DNA of 64,000 nucleotides from Yoonia sediminilitoris (GTDB lineage Bacteria > Pseudomonadota > Alphaproteobacteria > Rhodobacterales > Rhodobacteraceae). The stretch is from NCBI RefSeq assembly GCF_003058085.1, contig NZ_QBUD01000001.1:930001-994000 (forward strand), written 5' to 3'. Positions 8,364 to 18,142 of this stretch are shown piece after piece; the stretch's first letter is position 1, and each line of letters starts with the position of its first letter. Both the position numbers and the translations under genes were made by a program. The notes beneath the pieces are model-generated. The model did not search any database. It was not told the DNA's origin and saw nothing but the letters and a program-made list of their open reading frames with translations.

Positions 8364-8954
8364 ATGCGCGTTTTGTGTTGGTTGATTGCGTCAACGGGGC
8401 TGGTTCTTGCAGCACCTGCGATGGGGCAGGAACAGATTTCGACCATGTCGCGGTCCGCCTTGTTTAACAGCCAGCTTGACGTGCTGGATGGGCGCGCGGC
8501 GCAGCAATATTCAAACTCTGTGCGTCTACAACCCCCGACAATCGAGGTGCCCGGTGCGCCGGGTGCCGTCCCACGCTATACCGGTGCCTACGCGGGGCCA
8601 CATCTTGTAGCGGCGCGTGCTGCGGCCCGCGCAAACCGCGTCCCCGAGGATTTGTTCTTGCGCCTTGTCCAGCAGGAAAGCGGCTGGAACCCGCGCGCGC
8701 GGTCACACAAGGGCGCAATTGGTTTGGCACAATTGATGCCGCAAACTGCGCGGTTGCTGCGGGTTGATCCGACCATAGCCGCACAGAATCTGGAAGGCGG
8801 CGCGCGCTACCTGCGCCAGCAATATGAAAAATTCGGCAATTGGCGTCTGGCGCTGGCGGCCTATAATGCAGGTCCCGGTGCGGTTGAAAAATACGGCGGC
8901 GTCCCACCCTACAAAGAAACGCAGAACTACGTACGCATCATCTGGGGGCAGTAA
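8364..8954 (+). CDS. Lytic transglycosylase, SLT domain
   Basis: Exported murein-cleaving enzyme of 196 residues. The signal peptide covers about residues 1-20 (hydrophobic, cleavage after AMG). A short linker is followed by the SLT fold: the catalytic glutamate in [12 protein letters not shown], then [13 protein letters not shown] and, near the end, [13 protein letters not shown]. These are the three usual motifs of family 1 transglycosylases. The ATG at 8364 is chosen because it begins the signal peptide; the frame is open about 60 bases further upstream. It diverges from ssb and converges with the decayed ABC transporter. Confidence 0.9.
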   Translation: MRVLCWLIASTGLVLAAPAMGQEQISTMSRSALFNSQLDVLDGRAAQQYSNSVRLQPPTIEVPGAPGAVPRYTGAYAGPHLVAARAAARANRVPEDLFLRLVQQESGWNPRARSHKGAIGLAQLMPQTARLLRVDPTIAAQNLEGGARYLRQQYEKFGNWRLALAAYNAGPGAVEKYGGVPPYKETQNYVRIIWGQ

Positions 8955-8971
8955 CCGGCCAATGGTCCGGC

Positions 8972-9999
8972 TTATTCCGCCGCGATCTTGATGACCGGTT
9001 CCATATCGGCAAGCTGCTTATCCGTCAGATGGCACTTGATCTGATGCGCACCCTGCAATTTCCGCACATCTGGCACGTGGGTTTCACACCGATTACCGGG
9101 CACTTTCGACTTCCAGCCGCAGCGGGTCTGGAACGGGCAGCCACTGGGCGGATTCATTGCTGACGGAATATCGCCTTCAAGCAAGATATGTTTTTTGTTC
9201 ACGGATGTATCCGCGATGGGCACCACCGAAAGCAAGGCCTCGGTATAGGGGGGATTGGGCGGGGCAAAGACCTGATCGGTCGTGCCCATTTCAACCACAT
9301 GGCCCAGATACATCACCATCACACGGTCCGACAGATAGCGCACAATAGACAGATCGTGGCTGTTAAACAAAAGCGTCGTCTTATGTTCGCGCTGAATTTC
9401 CATCAGCAAGTCGGTCACGGCGGCCTGCACGGATACATCCAGCGCCGAGACCGGTTCATCCGCGACAACAATCCGCGCGTCGCCTGCCAAGGCCCGTGCG
9501 ATCACGATCCGCTGTTGCTGGTCGCCGGACAATTGGTGCGGAAAGCTTTTCAGCATCCGTTCGGGATCAGGCAGTTTGACGTCTGTCACCACCTCGAGCG
9601 CGCGCGCATAGGCTTCTTCGGCGTTGACCCCTTCGTGGATCATCGGCACTTCCATCAGCTGTTTTCCAATCCGCATCGCGGGGTTCAGTGACGCCATGGG
9701 TTCTTGAAAGATCATGGGGATTTGCGATCCGCGCACATCGCGCAATTCTTCGGGTGTCATCGTGCACAGGTCGCGCGCTTTGAACTTTATCGAACCGCAA
9801 CAATGCGCCCGTTGACCCCCAAATCCTGCATCACGCCAAGCGCTAAAGTGGATTTGCCGCAGCCGGATTCGCCTACACGCCCCAGCGCTTCGCCGGGCAT
9901 GATGTTTGCAGAAAAATCCATCACGGCGGGGATTTCACGCAGCCGTGTAAAGAAAGAGATGGACAGTTTGTCGATTTCAAGGATCGGTTGATCAGTCAT
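8972..9999 (-). pseudogene. Peptide-type ABC transporter ATPase: chimera of two genes, frameshifted
   Basis: The start (MTDQPILEIDKLSI, Walker A GESGCGKST) through SFPHQLSG looks like the first ATPase of a Dpp/Opp-type operon (DppD-like). From RALAG onward (VVADEPVSALDVSVQ, SHDLS, then the cysteine tail CPFQTRC) it looks like the second ATPase (DppF-like). Such operons normally carry both complete genes, so a deletion through the shared signature region near 9480-9545 is inferred. The signature reads LSGDQQ rather than LSGGQQ. In addition, one base is missing near 9795-9800. The frame stops at 9787-9789 after RIVAVR, whereas shifting by one base gives GSIKFKARDLCT running into MTPEELRDVRGS. 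Read through, it would encode about 342 residues. Confidence 0.85.
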
Positions 10000-10001
10000 G
10001 A

Positions 10002-10926
10002 TTAGTCCTTCAGGCTTTCTTCGCGCAGACCGTCGGCCAGCAGGTTCAGCCCCAGAACAAGGCTGAGCAGGGCAACCGCTGGCGGCAGGGCAGGGTGCGC
10101 ATAGATCAGCAATAGCTTGCGCCCTTCGTTGATCGTGGACCCCCAGTCAGGGCTTTCCGACGACAGGCCCAAACCAAAAAATCCCAAGGTTCCCAGCAGG
10201 ATAGTCGCATATCCGACCCGCAGACAGAAACCGACAATCAGCGGTCCGCGTGCGTTGGGCAGGATTTCCCACAGCATGATGTACCACGCCCCTTCGCCGC
10301 GTGTCTGTGCGGCGGCAACATAGTCGCGGGTCCGCAAATCCAGTGTCAGCCCGCGCGATGCGAAACACGGTTGGTGCGTTCATAAAAACCACAGACACAA
10401 AGACCACAAGGATCGAGATATCGAACAGGTCAAGCCATGCAGGCAGAAAGTCGATAACGGTGCCCTTTTGGTTTATCACTGACAGGTACAGCCACCCCAA
10501 TACCCCCAGGATAGGAACCATGATCGCTGTCCGTATGGCTGGCTGGGTGTAATAGCGCGAATTTAGCAGCAACCCGAAGAAAATCAGCGGAAAGACAAAC
10601 AGGAACGCAGCCATATAGGAGGGGATGCCGGTTTGCACGATCTCTGGTGTGACCAGCAGGTAAAACAGCAGGATCGCCGGAAAGGCAAAGATGGTGGCCA
10701 GCGGCGCAATCTGCCCGAACAGGATTTTGTTGGCCTTTTCGATCAGACCAAGCGGGCCGACGCGCTGTATCAATGTCCCGTCTGCATTGGCCTGAAGTGT
10801 CACCGTAGGTGCAAAGAAACCCAGCACCAGTTGTGCAAGAAGCGATAGCGCGAAACGCGCAACAACAATCACGAGCGCAGGATTGAGGACTACGCCGAGG
10901 CTCCCTGTCCATGTCAATGGTTCCAT
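10002..10926 (-). pseudogene. ABC transporter permease (DppC-like), frameshifted
   Basis: Inner-membrane permease of the decayed transporter. The 5' part (MEPLTWTGSLG, several hydrophobic helices, then DISILVVFVSVVFMNAPTVFRIAR) and the 3' part (RTRDYVAAAQTRGEGAWYIMLWEILPN, the EAA-type loop that contacts the ATPase, followed by LGTLGFFGLG) lie in different frames. They join at about 10350-10353, where two bases appear to be missing between the codons for Arg and Leu of an expected ARGLTLDLRTRDY. The start is the ATG at 10926 behind AGGAGG. The next gene follows 2 bases after its stop, as in an operon. Confidence 0.85.
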
Positions 10927-10938
10927 GTCCAATCCTCC

Positions 10939-11963
10939 TCACGAAATTCGGATGCGCGGGTTCAGGAAGATGTAGCCGATATCCGAAATCAACTGCGTGA
11001 CAAGCACGACAAAGACCGAGACAATCGCCACGCCCAAAAGCAGTTCGATGTCATTGTTGCCCGCCGCCTGGACAAGCACCCAGCCAAAGCCTTTGTAGTT
11101 AAAAAGTATTTCAACAATGACCACACCGTTCAGCAACCACGGGAACTGCAGCATGATGACCGTGAAACGCGCAATCAGCGCGTTGCGCAGCGCATGGCGC
11201 AGGACGGTTTTCGGAAAGCTGACGCCCTTGAACCGCGCCGTCCGGATATATTGCGCCGTCATGACCTCTGTCATGGAGGCACGCGTCATCTGTGCGATAT
11301 AACCCATGCCGTAGAGGGCGATTGTAATCACCGGCAAAAAGAAATTTTCGAAGGTCGCATCTTCCATCGCCGAAGTTGCTGTGCCCTTGAACCAGTGCAT
11401 CCCGAAGGTGGCGGTTGCAAAGACCGCGATGAACACGACTGCGGACACATATTCCGGCGTGGCCGTGGTCACGATCGAAACCGTTGATAATGTCCGGTCC
11501 GTGCGCGACCCTTCGCGCATCCCTGCCAAGCCCCCGATAATCAGGGCGCCGGGCACCATCACGACCATGACAAAGAACATCAGCTTGCCGGTCAGCCCCA
11601 GACGGTGCCGATGATGCTGCGGACCTCATCCTTGAAAACGGTCGAATCTCCCCAGTCGTCTTGCAGAATACCACAATAGTTGCTGCCTTCGGGGCAGCGG
11701 CGGCGGGTTTCTCCGTCGGTGCCAGCGATTTCATACCACGGAAATACCCCCAGCCATTGGCCGTATTTGATGGGCAAAGCCTGCCCGTAGCCCCGGTTGT
11801 CAAGCCATGTCGCCACGGCTTCATCGGACATCCGAAAATTACCTTGTGTCTTGGCTAGTTTTTCAAGGTTCGGGCCGAGATTCGTGAGCTAGAAAACGAT
11901 AAATGTCAGGCAAAGCGCCGCGAGGAGCATCACCCCAAGGCGGCGAAGTATAAACAGTCACAT
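10939..11963 (-). pseudogene. ABC transporter permease (DppB-like) with nonsense codons and a frameshift
   Basis: The first helix (LFILRRLGVMLLAALCLTF) begins right after ATG-TGA at 11963-11958 and is broken by an in-frame TAG at 11889-11891. The frame then continues through LTNLGPNLEKLAKTQGNFRMSDEAVATW to IIGTVWG and stops at 11592. One base missing near 11603 would restore the expected RLGLTGKLMFFVM and join the rest, which contains the permease loop and ends in NPRIRIS. Three separate lesions make this a clear pseudogene. It lies downstream of the intact binding-protein gene. Confidence 0.87.
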
Positions 11964-12065
11964 TAAGGCCCTGTTGGTCAGATTGGCGCGAACTGACAGT
12001 ATTCACTTTTGTTAGCGCGCCATTGCTGGAAAGGGCCGCGCGTTGCCGCACCGCTCTTTTGTCAG

Positions 12066-13724
12066 TTAGGCTGAAATGCCAAGCTTGATGATTGGCGGCA
12101 GATAGGCAATGTGCTGATCCCAGCCCACAAAGCCAGGCTTTGCGTGGCGATAGATCGTGCGCCAATAGGGCAGGATCGTCACGCCTTCCTCGACCAGGAT
12201 CTGTTGCAGCTTTTCCATCACCACACGCCGCTTGTCTGCGTCGGCAATTGAATTGGCCTGTGTTAGCAGCGTGTCGAATTCCGCATTTGCAAAGCCGAAT
12301 TCGTTCCATGCTTCACCGGACCGATAGGCCAGACCAAGCATTTGGGTGCCCAGCGGACGGTGGTTCCAGTTGGTCGAACTGAACGGATACTTCACCCAGC
12401 CATTCCAGAAAGTGCTGCCCGGAATGATCGTGCGCTTGATGTTAAAGCCCGCGTCGTGCAGCTGTGCTGCAACGGCATCGGTCGTGTTTTTGCGCCAGTC
12501 ATCATCAATCGAGATGATTTCGAACTCAAAATCACGCATGCCTGCTTCGTCCAGAAGCTCCATTGCCCTTGTCGGGTTGAATTCGAGTGCCGGCACATCC
12601 GCCCATTCAGGGTGCATGGGGCCAACATGCTGGTTGCGGGCGACTTCACCGCGTCCTGCATAGCCAAGCTCCAGACAAATGCTGTTATCGACAGACATCG
12701 CGATTGCCTGACGCACGCGCTTGTCCTCGTAGGGTCTGATGCCATCAACCTCGGCAAGCTGGTTGGGCCGGATCACAATTGTCGCACCGGATGCAACGGC
12801 GGATTCTTCCCAGCCAATGCCGTTGAAGAGTTCGACAAAGTCACCGACGGTTTCATAGATCATGTCGATTTCGTCAGCGGCGGCGGCGGCAACCCATGAT
12901 GACGGGTCTGTCCCGTAGTCGACGAATTCGATCCGGTCCAGATGGGCACCTGCACCTTCGGCATAGCCCCACCAGTCGTGGTCTTCGTTACGCACAACCA
13001 CACCCTTGACACCGACTTCAAGCGACTCTGGCTTGTAAGGCCCTGTTCCAACCGGATTTTCCAGCATTGTTTGAGGGTCGAAGTCCGCAGGCGTAATCGC
13101 GGCAGGATAGTCTGACATGCCCGCAATCAGGGTGATATCCGACCACGGCAGGGTCAGACGCACCGTGTGGCTGTCGACCACTTCGATTGCGCCGTCGATG
13201 GCCTTGGCTGTGTCGGGATCAATGAGTACGGCAAAACGCCCTGCCATGGAGTTGCCTTCGACGGTCTTGTCACACCAGCCTGTGATGTTGCGGGCCACGT
13301 CTTCGGCGGTGAAGTCGTCACCGTTGTTCCACTTGACGCCCTGACGGACGTTCAGCGTGTACTGGGTGGCGTCGTCATTGATTTCCCAGCTTGTCAGAAG
13401 CGACGGCTCAAACGACCCGTCGGAACGGTATTCAACCAGATATTCCAGCCATCCACAGGTGAAATATGCGATCTGTGTCCAGTCGTAGGTCCGGGGATCT
13501 TTCAGTGCACGCACTTCCATCTGCATGCGGACCGTTCCACCCTGCTGGGCGTGTCCGGCGGCGTTTGCCGATGCGCTCAGCCCAAGCAAACCGTAAGCAG
13601 CAGCCGATGTGACACCAAGCGCCGTTGTGCGTGATAGAAATTCGCGGCGATCAAGCTTGCCGGCTTTCTGGTCTTTGAGATACGTCTGCACAATTGGATG
13701 GATTTGGTGTTTGGATTGCGACAT
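12066..13724 (-). CDS. ABC transporter substrate-binding protein, family 5 (peptide type)
   Basis: Periplasmic solute receptor, 552 residues and intact. The N-terminus carries a twin-arginine signal ([14 protein letters not shown], then ASANA), so it is exported folded by Tat. The mature part has the SBP_bac_5 features: an early Y-L-V-E-Y segment, [30 protein letters not shown]-type text near residue 120, and a C-terminal [16 protein letters not shown]. The start is the ATG behind AGGGAGAGAGTA; a few codons are open upstream. Both permeases and the ATPase behind it are broken, so it cannot serve its own transporter unless another system adopts it. The ligand is unknown. Confidence 0.9.
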   Translation of the reverse strand: MSQSKHQIHPIVQTYLKDQKAGKLDRREFLSRTTALGVTSAAAYGLLGLSASANAAGHAQQGGTVRMQMEVRALKDPRTYDWTQIAYFTCGWLEYLVEYRSDGSFEPSLLTSWEINDDATQYTLNVRQGVKWNNGDDFTAEDVARNITGWCDKTVEGNSMAGRFAVLIDPDTAKAIDGAIEVVDSHTVRLTLPWSDITLIAGMSDYPAAITPADFDPQTMLENPVGTGPYKPESLEVGVKGVVVRNEDHDWWGYAEGAGAHLDRIEFVDYGTDPSSWVAAAAADEIDMIYETVGDFVELFNGIGWEESAVASGATIVIRPNQLAEVDGIRPYEDKRVRQAIAMSVDNSICLELGYAGRGEVARNQHVGPMHPEWADVPALEFNPTRAMELLDEAGMRDFEFEIISIDDDWRKNTTDAVAAQLHDAGFNIKRTIIPGSTFWNGWVKYPFSSTNWNHRPLGTQMLGLAYRSGEAWNEFGFANAEFDTLLTQANSIADADKRRVVMEKLQQILVEEGVTILPYWRTIYRHAKPGFVGWDQHIAYLPPIIKLGISA

Positions 13725-13920
13725 TACTCTCTCCCTGTGACCCATTGGCATTCGGGACGACACTTATCACTGTGTCCAGTCCATAATGCCGGTTTGTCGA
13801 ACATTCGGCACGATTAGAACCCACGGGTCAGCAGTCAGATGCCGTATTTCTTTCCTTGACATCTACTTTCGTATAGTGCGCGCAGAGATTTCAGCGCTCC
13901 GAAAGCTGTCTGAGATGCTG

Positions 13921-14742
13921 CTATGACAAGGTGACGTGTGCCAGCTTCTTGCGGAATTCACTGGGTGTCAGGCCCGCGCGTGACTGAAAACTGCGCGTGA
14001 AGTATGCCGCCGACTGAAAGCAGAGCGACTTGGCAATGTCCTGCACTGCGGTGTCTGTTTCACGCAAGAGTGTGCAAGCTTCATAGTAAATCCGGTCATT
14101 GAGCAGCCCAAGCGCAGATCTGTCGCAGGTGTGCTTGCAGCAGCGCGTCAGGTGGGTCGGTGTGACATTCAGGGCCGCAGCATAGTCGGCCACAGATGTA
14201 TCGGTCCTGAAGCCGCGCGCGATCATTTCGGTGTAGCGTGCCACAAGACGTGCGGCCGCCGTTTGCCGGCGCGCATCACTGCTTGACATGCCAGCCTTGG
14301 CCAACTGCCGTTCAACGAAAACATTCAGCAGCCCCAGATGACACAATGCCGCGCGCACGTTCCCTGTGGGCTGTAATTCGCGTTCTATCGCCTCGACAAG
14401 GCCTTGCAGTTCTTTTTGGATCGCCACATCAAGTAGTCGCAAATGGAAAGACGTTGCTGGCCAGTTTTCGGTGTCGGCGGGCAGTGTCATGATCTGGGCA
14501 AAGACGGTTGGCCCCACTTCCATGCCGTACATGGTATGAGGCGGAATATATATCAGGTTGTTGGGGCCGTAGCCGCCCGTCAGCCCCGCAACCGTGATCC
14601 GGCCCTGACCTTTGGTCACATGGATAAGACGTCCGGTGTCATGGCTGCGCATCGCTTCGGTGCGCCAGCGCATTGCTGGTGGGGCAAAACTCAATGACCG
14701 CAACGCAAGTGTTGTGGTGGGGGTCGGTCTGATCATGCTCAT
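13921..14742 (-). CDS. AraC-family transcriptional regulator
   Basis: 273 residues: an N-terminal cupin-like sensor part (RLIHVTKGQGRITVAG, then NLIYIPPHTMYGMEVG) and a C-terminal double helix-turn-helix of AraC type (SVADYAAALNVTPTHLTRCCK, then DIAKSLCFQSAAYFTRSFQ, with GLTPSEFRK at the end). It lies immediately upstream of the binding-protein gene on the same strand, 196 bases away. It therefore probably regulates the transporter operon, whose signal would be the transported solute. ATGs at 14742 and 14736 are equally possible starts. It is intact although its target operon is largely decayed. Confidence 0.87.
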   Translation of the reverse strand: MSMIRPTPTTTLALRSLSFAPPAMRWRTEAMRSHDTGRLIHVTKGQGRITVAGLTGGYGPNNLIYIPPHTMYGMEVGPTVFAQIMTLPADTENWPATSFHLRLLDVAIQKELQGLVEAIERELQPTGNVRAALCHLGLLNVFVERQLAKAGMSSSDARRQTAAARLVARYTEMIARGFRTDTSVADYAAALNVTPTHLTRCCKHTCDRSALGLLNDRIYYEACTLLRETDTAVQDIAKSLCFQSAAYFTRSFQSRAGLTPSEFRKKLAHVTLS

Positions 14743-14795
14743 CAACTTGCCTCATTGTTGATTTTTAACAAGTCTTTGCCCGTTTTCTTTTCAGA

Positions 14796-15722
14796 TCAAT
14801 TGCTTGGTCCGTCGCGGAATCGGAATGTTGCCGATATGTCAGCGGTTGCAATCTGAAGTTGACGCCAGTCTTTGTGGCGCGACCTGAACCATGTGCGTTG
14901 CCGTTTGGCATATTGGCGAGATGCGATAATCGCGGCTGTGCGTGCCTCATCAAGCGACATTTGGCCTTTTAGATGTGCAATGAGTTCGGTGGCGCCAATC
15001 GCCTTGGACGACAGGTAGTCAGGGTTCCAGTCGGGCAGCATCGCTGCGGCTTCATCCAGTGCGCCTTGATCCAACATCTGATCGAAGCGCCGCGTGATCC
15101 TGACATCCAGCCAGTCTTTTGGCGCCTCCAAAGTGATCGCGGTGGCGTTTTCCAGCGGTAATAAGGGTGGCGGCGTCGTGTCTTGCCACTCGGCAAGGCT
15201 GCGTCCGGTGTTGCTGAGAACCTCCCACGCGCGCTGCACGCGGGCGCGGTTCTGCGTGTCAATTCTTGAGCGGGTTTGTGCATCAAGATCAGACAAAAGT
15301 CTTTTCAAATCCAGTTTGTTAGCCTGCGCGCGCAATGCATCGGGTGTTGCGGGAATTTCGGCAAGACCCTTTGTGAGCGCATTGAAGTTCAGGCCCGTCC
15401 CGCCCACAATAATGGGGCGAATGGATTGTTCTAAAAGCGGCGCAACGTCACGCAGCCAGTGTCCCGCAGAATAGGGTTGATCAAAGGGGACATGCCCATA
15501 TAGCGCATGTTCGGCCACCGCGAGATCATCAGGACCGGGGCGCGCGGTCAGCAGCCGCCAGCCATTGAACACTTGAAGCGCATCCGCGTTGACGATGCGT
15601 CCGCCCTGTGTTTGTGCAATATGCAGGGCGAGTGCGGATTTGCCTGACGCCGTCGGTCCCGCAATGAGGACCGGGATGTCGGGCGTTATGGTGATGGGTC
15701 TTTTGTCGTGCATGTTTGGCAT
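14796..15722 (-). CDS. miaA: tRNA dimethylallyltransferase
   Basis: Transfers the dimethylallyl group from DMAPP to adenosine 37 of tRNAs that read UNN codons. It has 308 residues. The P-loop [12 protein letters not shown] is near residue 22, followed by [12 protein letters not shown] (usually DSxQVY; here ADALQVF) and the [10 protein letters not shown] segment. The C-terminal part carries [12 protein letters not shown], the family's tRNA-binding signature. The start may be the first ATG or the one four codons in (MHDKRP). The gene diverges from pyrH across 173 bases. Confidence 0.95.
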   Translation of the reverse strand: MPNMHDKRPITITPDIPVLIAGPTASGKSALALHIAQTQGGRIVNADALQVFNGWRLLTARPGPDDLAVAEHALYGHVPFDQPYSAGHWLRDVAPLLEQSIRPIIVGGTGLNFNALTKGLAEIPATPDALRAQANKLDLKRLLSDLDAQTRSRIDTQNRARVQRAWEVLSNTGRSLAEWQDTTPPPLLPLENATAITLEAPKDWLDVRITRRFDQMLDQGALDEAAAMLPDWNPDYLSSKAIGATELIAHLKGQMSLDEARTAAIIASRQYAKRQRTWFRSRHKDWRQLQIATADISATFRFRDGPSN

Positions 15723-15831
15723 AAGAAATTTTCCGGGTCAGCGTGGCACTACCTGATTGGCGCTCGACTGCAAAGGCCAAGCGCCCCGCGCCGGATTGTC
15801 ATGCAAGTCCCATTGAACCTTGCTCCGAATT

Positions 15832-15872
15832 GCGACATTTTGCGCGCGACAGCGTAGCGACATCTTGCGCGC
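15832..15872. repeat. Two 16-base direct repeats, 25-base period, before pyrH
   Basis: GCGACATTTTGCGCGC at 15832-15847 and GCGACATCTTGCGCGC at 15857-15872 differ at one base and are offset by 25 bases. The second ends 23 bases before the pyrH ATG. Equal spacing of about 2.4 helical turns would suit tandem protein sites, but a simple duplication is also possible. Confidence 0.6.
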
Positions 15873-15895
15873 CCCAAAAGCATCAGAGGACTGCC

Positions 15896-16615
15896 ATGAC
15901 CGAAACCACAAAGTTCAAACGCGTGATGCTGAAAATTTCAGGTGAGGCACTGATGGGCGACACGGCCTTTGGCCTGCATCCGCCCACCGTGCAGCGCATC
16001 GCCCGCGAGGTGAAGTCGGTACATGACATGGGTGTCGAGATTTGCATGGTCATCGGGGGCGGCAATATCTTTCGCGGATTGCAGGGGTCGGCCCAGGGAA
16101 TGGAGCGGACCACGGCCGATTATATGGGGATGCTGGCCACGGTCATGAATGCGCTGGCGATGCAATCGGCTTTGGAAGAACTGGGCATCCATACCCGTGT
16201 CATTTCCGCGATCACCATGAATGAAGTCGCCGAACCCTACATCCGCCGCCGGGCTGTGCGCCATTTGGAAAAAAAGCGCGTCTGTATCTTTGCCGCAGGG
16301 ACCGGCAACCCGTATTTCACAACCGATACGGCGGCGACCCTGCGCGCCAATGAAATGGCGTGCGAAGCGATTTTCAAAGGCACCAAGGTCGATGGTGTCT
16401 ATGACAAGGACCCGGCCAAATATCCCGATGCCGTCCGCTATGATCACGTAAGCTATGACGAGGTTTTGCAAAAGCATCTGGGCGTCATGGACGCGAGCGC
16501 GATTGCGCTGGCCCGCGACAATAACCTGCCGATTGTTGTCTTTTCGCTGGATGAGCCGGGCGGATTCCGGGGCATACTGGCAGGAGAGGGGACCTCGACC
16601 ACGGTCCATCAGTGA
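15896..16615 (+). CDS. pyrH: UMP kinase
   Basis: Phosphorylates UMP to UDP for pyrimidine nucleotide and lipopolysaccharide precursor supply. It has 239 residues and belongs to the amino-acid-kinase fold. Visible are [10 protein letters not shown] (nucleotide site), [10 protein letters not shown], the TRVISAIT segment, [15 protein letters not shown] and the [12 protein letters not shown] block. The frame is open 150 bases further upstream, but [13 protein letters not shown] at the ATG behind AGAGGACTGCC is the family start. It opens the envelope and isoprenoid cluster; rpsB and tsf, which often precede pyrH, are not adjacent here. Confidence 0.97.
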   Translation: MTETTKFKRVMLKISGEALMGDTAFGLHPPTVQRIAREVKSVHDMGVEICMVIGGGNIFRGLQGSAQGMERTTADYMGMLATVMNALAMQSALEELGIHTRVISAITMNEVAEPYIRRRAVRHLEKKRVCIFAAGTGNPYFTTDTAATLRANEMACEAIFKGTKVDGVYDKDPAKYPDAVRYDHVSYDEVLQKHLGVMDASAIALARDNNLPIVVFSLDEPGGFRGILAGEGTSTTVHQ

Positions 16616-16620
16616 CCCGA

Positions 16621-16705
16621 CAGGGCGGCTGCGCCGCGTACGATACTGGGCTGAGGGGCACTGCCCCTCAGACACCCCGGGATATTTCGGGCCATAAGAA
16701 GTTGC
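16621..16705. repeat. REP-like palindromic intergenic element
   Basis: A strong hairpin, CTGAGGGGC-ACT-GCCCCTCAG at 16651-16671, is preceded by a short GGCGGCTGCGCC dyad (16624-16635). It is followed by CCCCGGGATATTTCGGGCCATAAGAAG. From memory, this arrangement of a GC hairpin followed by a GGGATATTT-GGCCA-AGAAG tail recurs between genes of many Rhodobacteraceae. There is one copy in this window. It may end or process the pyrH transcript before frr, since no T-run follows. Confidence 0.6.
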
Positions 16706-16819
16706 TCTCTGCGCAGAAAATACGCAAAAGCTACGTGTTTCCCGACCTATACAACGGCGGCCCATTCCCTTAATAAGTTAAAAAAGCCGGGCGTCGGCCC
16801 GTAGAGGAAGAGCGAGAAG

Positions 16820-17383
16820 ATGTCTGACGATTTTGAACTGGATACTGATGATCTGGCCCGCCGCATGGATGGCGCCATCGCGAATTTGCGGGTGGAACTG
16901 GCGTCACTGCGGACCGGACGAGCCTCTGGCTCGATGCTAGAGCCGATCATGGTTGATGCATACGGGGCGATGACGCCGATCAATCAGGTTGGTACTGTTA
17001 ATGTGCCGGAACCGCGGATGGTCACAATCAACGTCTGGGACAAAGGGTTGGTTGGCAAGGTCGAAAAAGCCATTCGCGAGAGTGGTTTGGGCATCAACCC
17101 GCAGCTGAACGGCACCATTATTATGCTGCCTATCCCGGAGCTGAACGAGGAGCGCCGTCGCGAATTGACCAAGGTGGCCGGCCATTATGCCGAAAGCGCG
17201 CGTGTTTCGATCCGCAATTTGCGCCGTGACGGGATGGACCAGATCAAGAAAGCCAAAGCCGACGGCCTTTCCGAGGACGACCAGAAGTTCTGGGAAAGTG
17301 CCGTGCAAGAGGTCACGGATGCACACATTAAGCTTGTTGATGACACATTAGAGACAAAACAAGCTGAAATTATGCAGGTATAG
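16820..17383 (+). CDS. frr: Ribosome recycling factor
   Basis: Splits the post-termination ribosome together with EF-G. It has 187 residues, the normal length. The family features are an N-terminal helix [23 protein letters not shown], the short beta domain around [14 protein letters not shown], and a long C-terminal helical part with [14 protein letters not shown] and VSIRNLRRD. It lies 204 bases after pyrH, with a REP-like hairpin between them, and 31 bases before uppS. The ribosome site is AGGAAGAGCGAGAAG. Confidence 0.97.
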   Translation: MSDDFELDTDDLARRMDGAIANLRVELASLRTGRASGSMLEPIMVDAYGAMTPINQVGTVNVPEPRMVTINVWDKGLVGKVEKAIRESGLGINPQLNGTIIMLPIPELNEERRRELTKVAGHYAESARVSIRNLRRDGMDQIKKAKADGLSEDDQKFWESAVQEVTDAHIKLVDDTLETKQAEIMQV

Positions 17384-17414
17384 ACCTGTTCTGAATCAGT
17401 AAAAGGGGCCGCCC

Positions 17415-18140
17415 ATGCCCAAAGATATCGACCCGAAGACCGGCCCGCGTCATGTGGCCATTATCATGGATGGCAATGGCCGGTGGGCGCAGCAACGCGG
17501 CCGTCCCCGTTTGTTCGGCCACCATGCCGGTGCCCGCCGCGTCCGCGAGATCGTGTCGGCCTGTCCTGAACTGGACGTCAAATATCTGACCATCTTTGCC
17601 TTTTCCACGGAAAACTGGAAGCGCACGCAGGCGGAAGTCGCCGGGCTGATGCGTCTGTTTCGCAGGTATCTGGAACGCGAGGCCCGTGATTTGTACGAAA
17701 AGGGCGTTTGTGTCCGGTTCATTGGCGACCGCGTCCGTTTGGACGACAAGCTGGTTTCATTGATGGACGAGCTTGAGTTGCGCACAGCGGACAATGACCG
17801 CGTGCATTTGACCGTGGCGCTGAACTATGGCGGTCGCGATGAAGTGACGCGTGCTGCCAAACGTCTGGCCTTTGAGATCGAGCAGGGCCGACTGACCCAT
17901 GACGATGTTGACGCCGAGACCTTGTCGCGCTTCCTTGATACACATGTGTTGCCCGACCCCGATCTTGTGATCCGCACCAGCGGCGAAGCACGGATCTCCA
18001 ATTTCCTGCTATGGCAGTCGGCCTATGCGGAGTATGAATTCATCGATACGCTTTGGCCCGATTTCACCAAGGAAGAATTCGCGCGTGTGCTGGCATCGTA
18101 CGGCGGTCGCGAACGGCGCTTTGGGGCGGTGCCTGCCTGA
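17415..18140 (+). CDS. uppS: Isoprenyl (undecaprenyl diphosphate) synthase
   Basis: Cis-prenyltransferase that makes the C55 carrier lipid for peptidoglycan and other cell-wall polymers. It has 241 residues. The signature IIMDGNGRWAQ with the catalytic aspartate is near residue 18, and GHHAGARRVREIV and FAFSTENWKR follow. The C-terminal signature DLVIRTSGEARISNFLLWQ and AYAEYEFIDTLWPDF are complete. It lies 31 bases after frr and 2 bases before cdsA, so it is cotranscribed. An AAAAGGGGCC ribosome site precedes the ATG. Confidence 0.97.
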   Translation: MPKDIDPKTGPRHVAIIMDGNGRWAQQRGRPRLFGHHAGARRVREIVSACPELDVKYLTIFAFSTENWKRTQAEVAGLMRLFRRYLEREARDLYEKGVCVRFIGDRVRLDDKLVSLMDELELRTADNDRVHLTVALNYGGRDEVTRAAKRLAFEIEQGRLTHDDVDAETLSRFLDTHVLPDPDLVIRTSGEARISNFLLWQSAYAEYEFIDTLWPDFTKEEFARVLASYGGRERRFGAVPA

Positions 18141-18142
18141 TC

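Noticed and set aside
13850-13885. TTGACA and TATAGT near 13856-13877 as a promoter
   Set aside because: The two hexamers are only about ten bases apart and point away from both neighbouring genes' direction.
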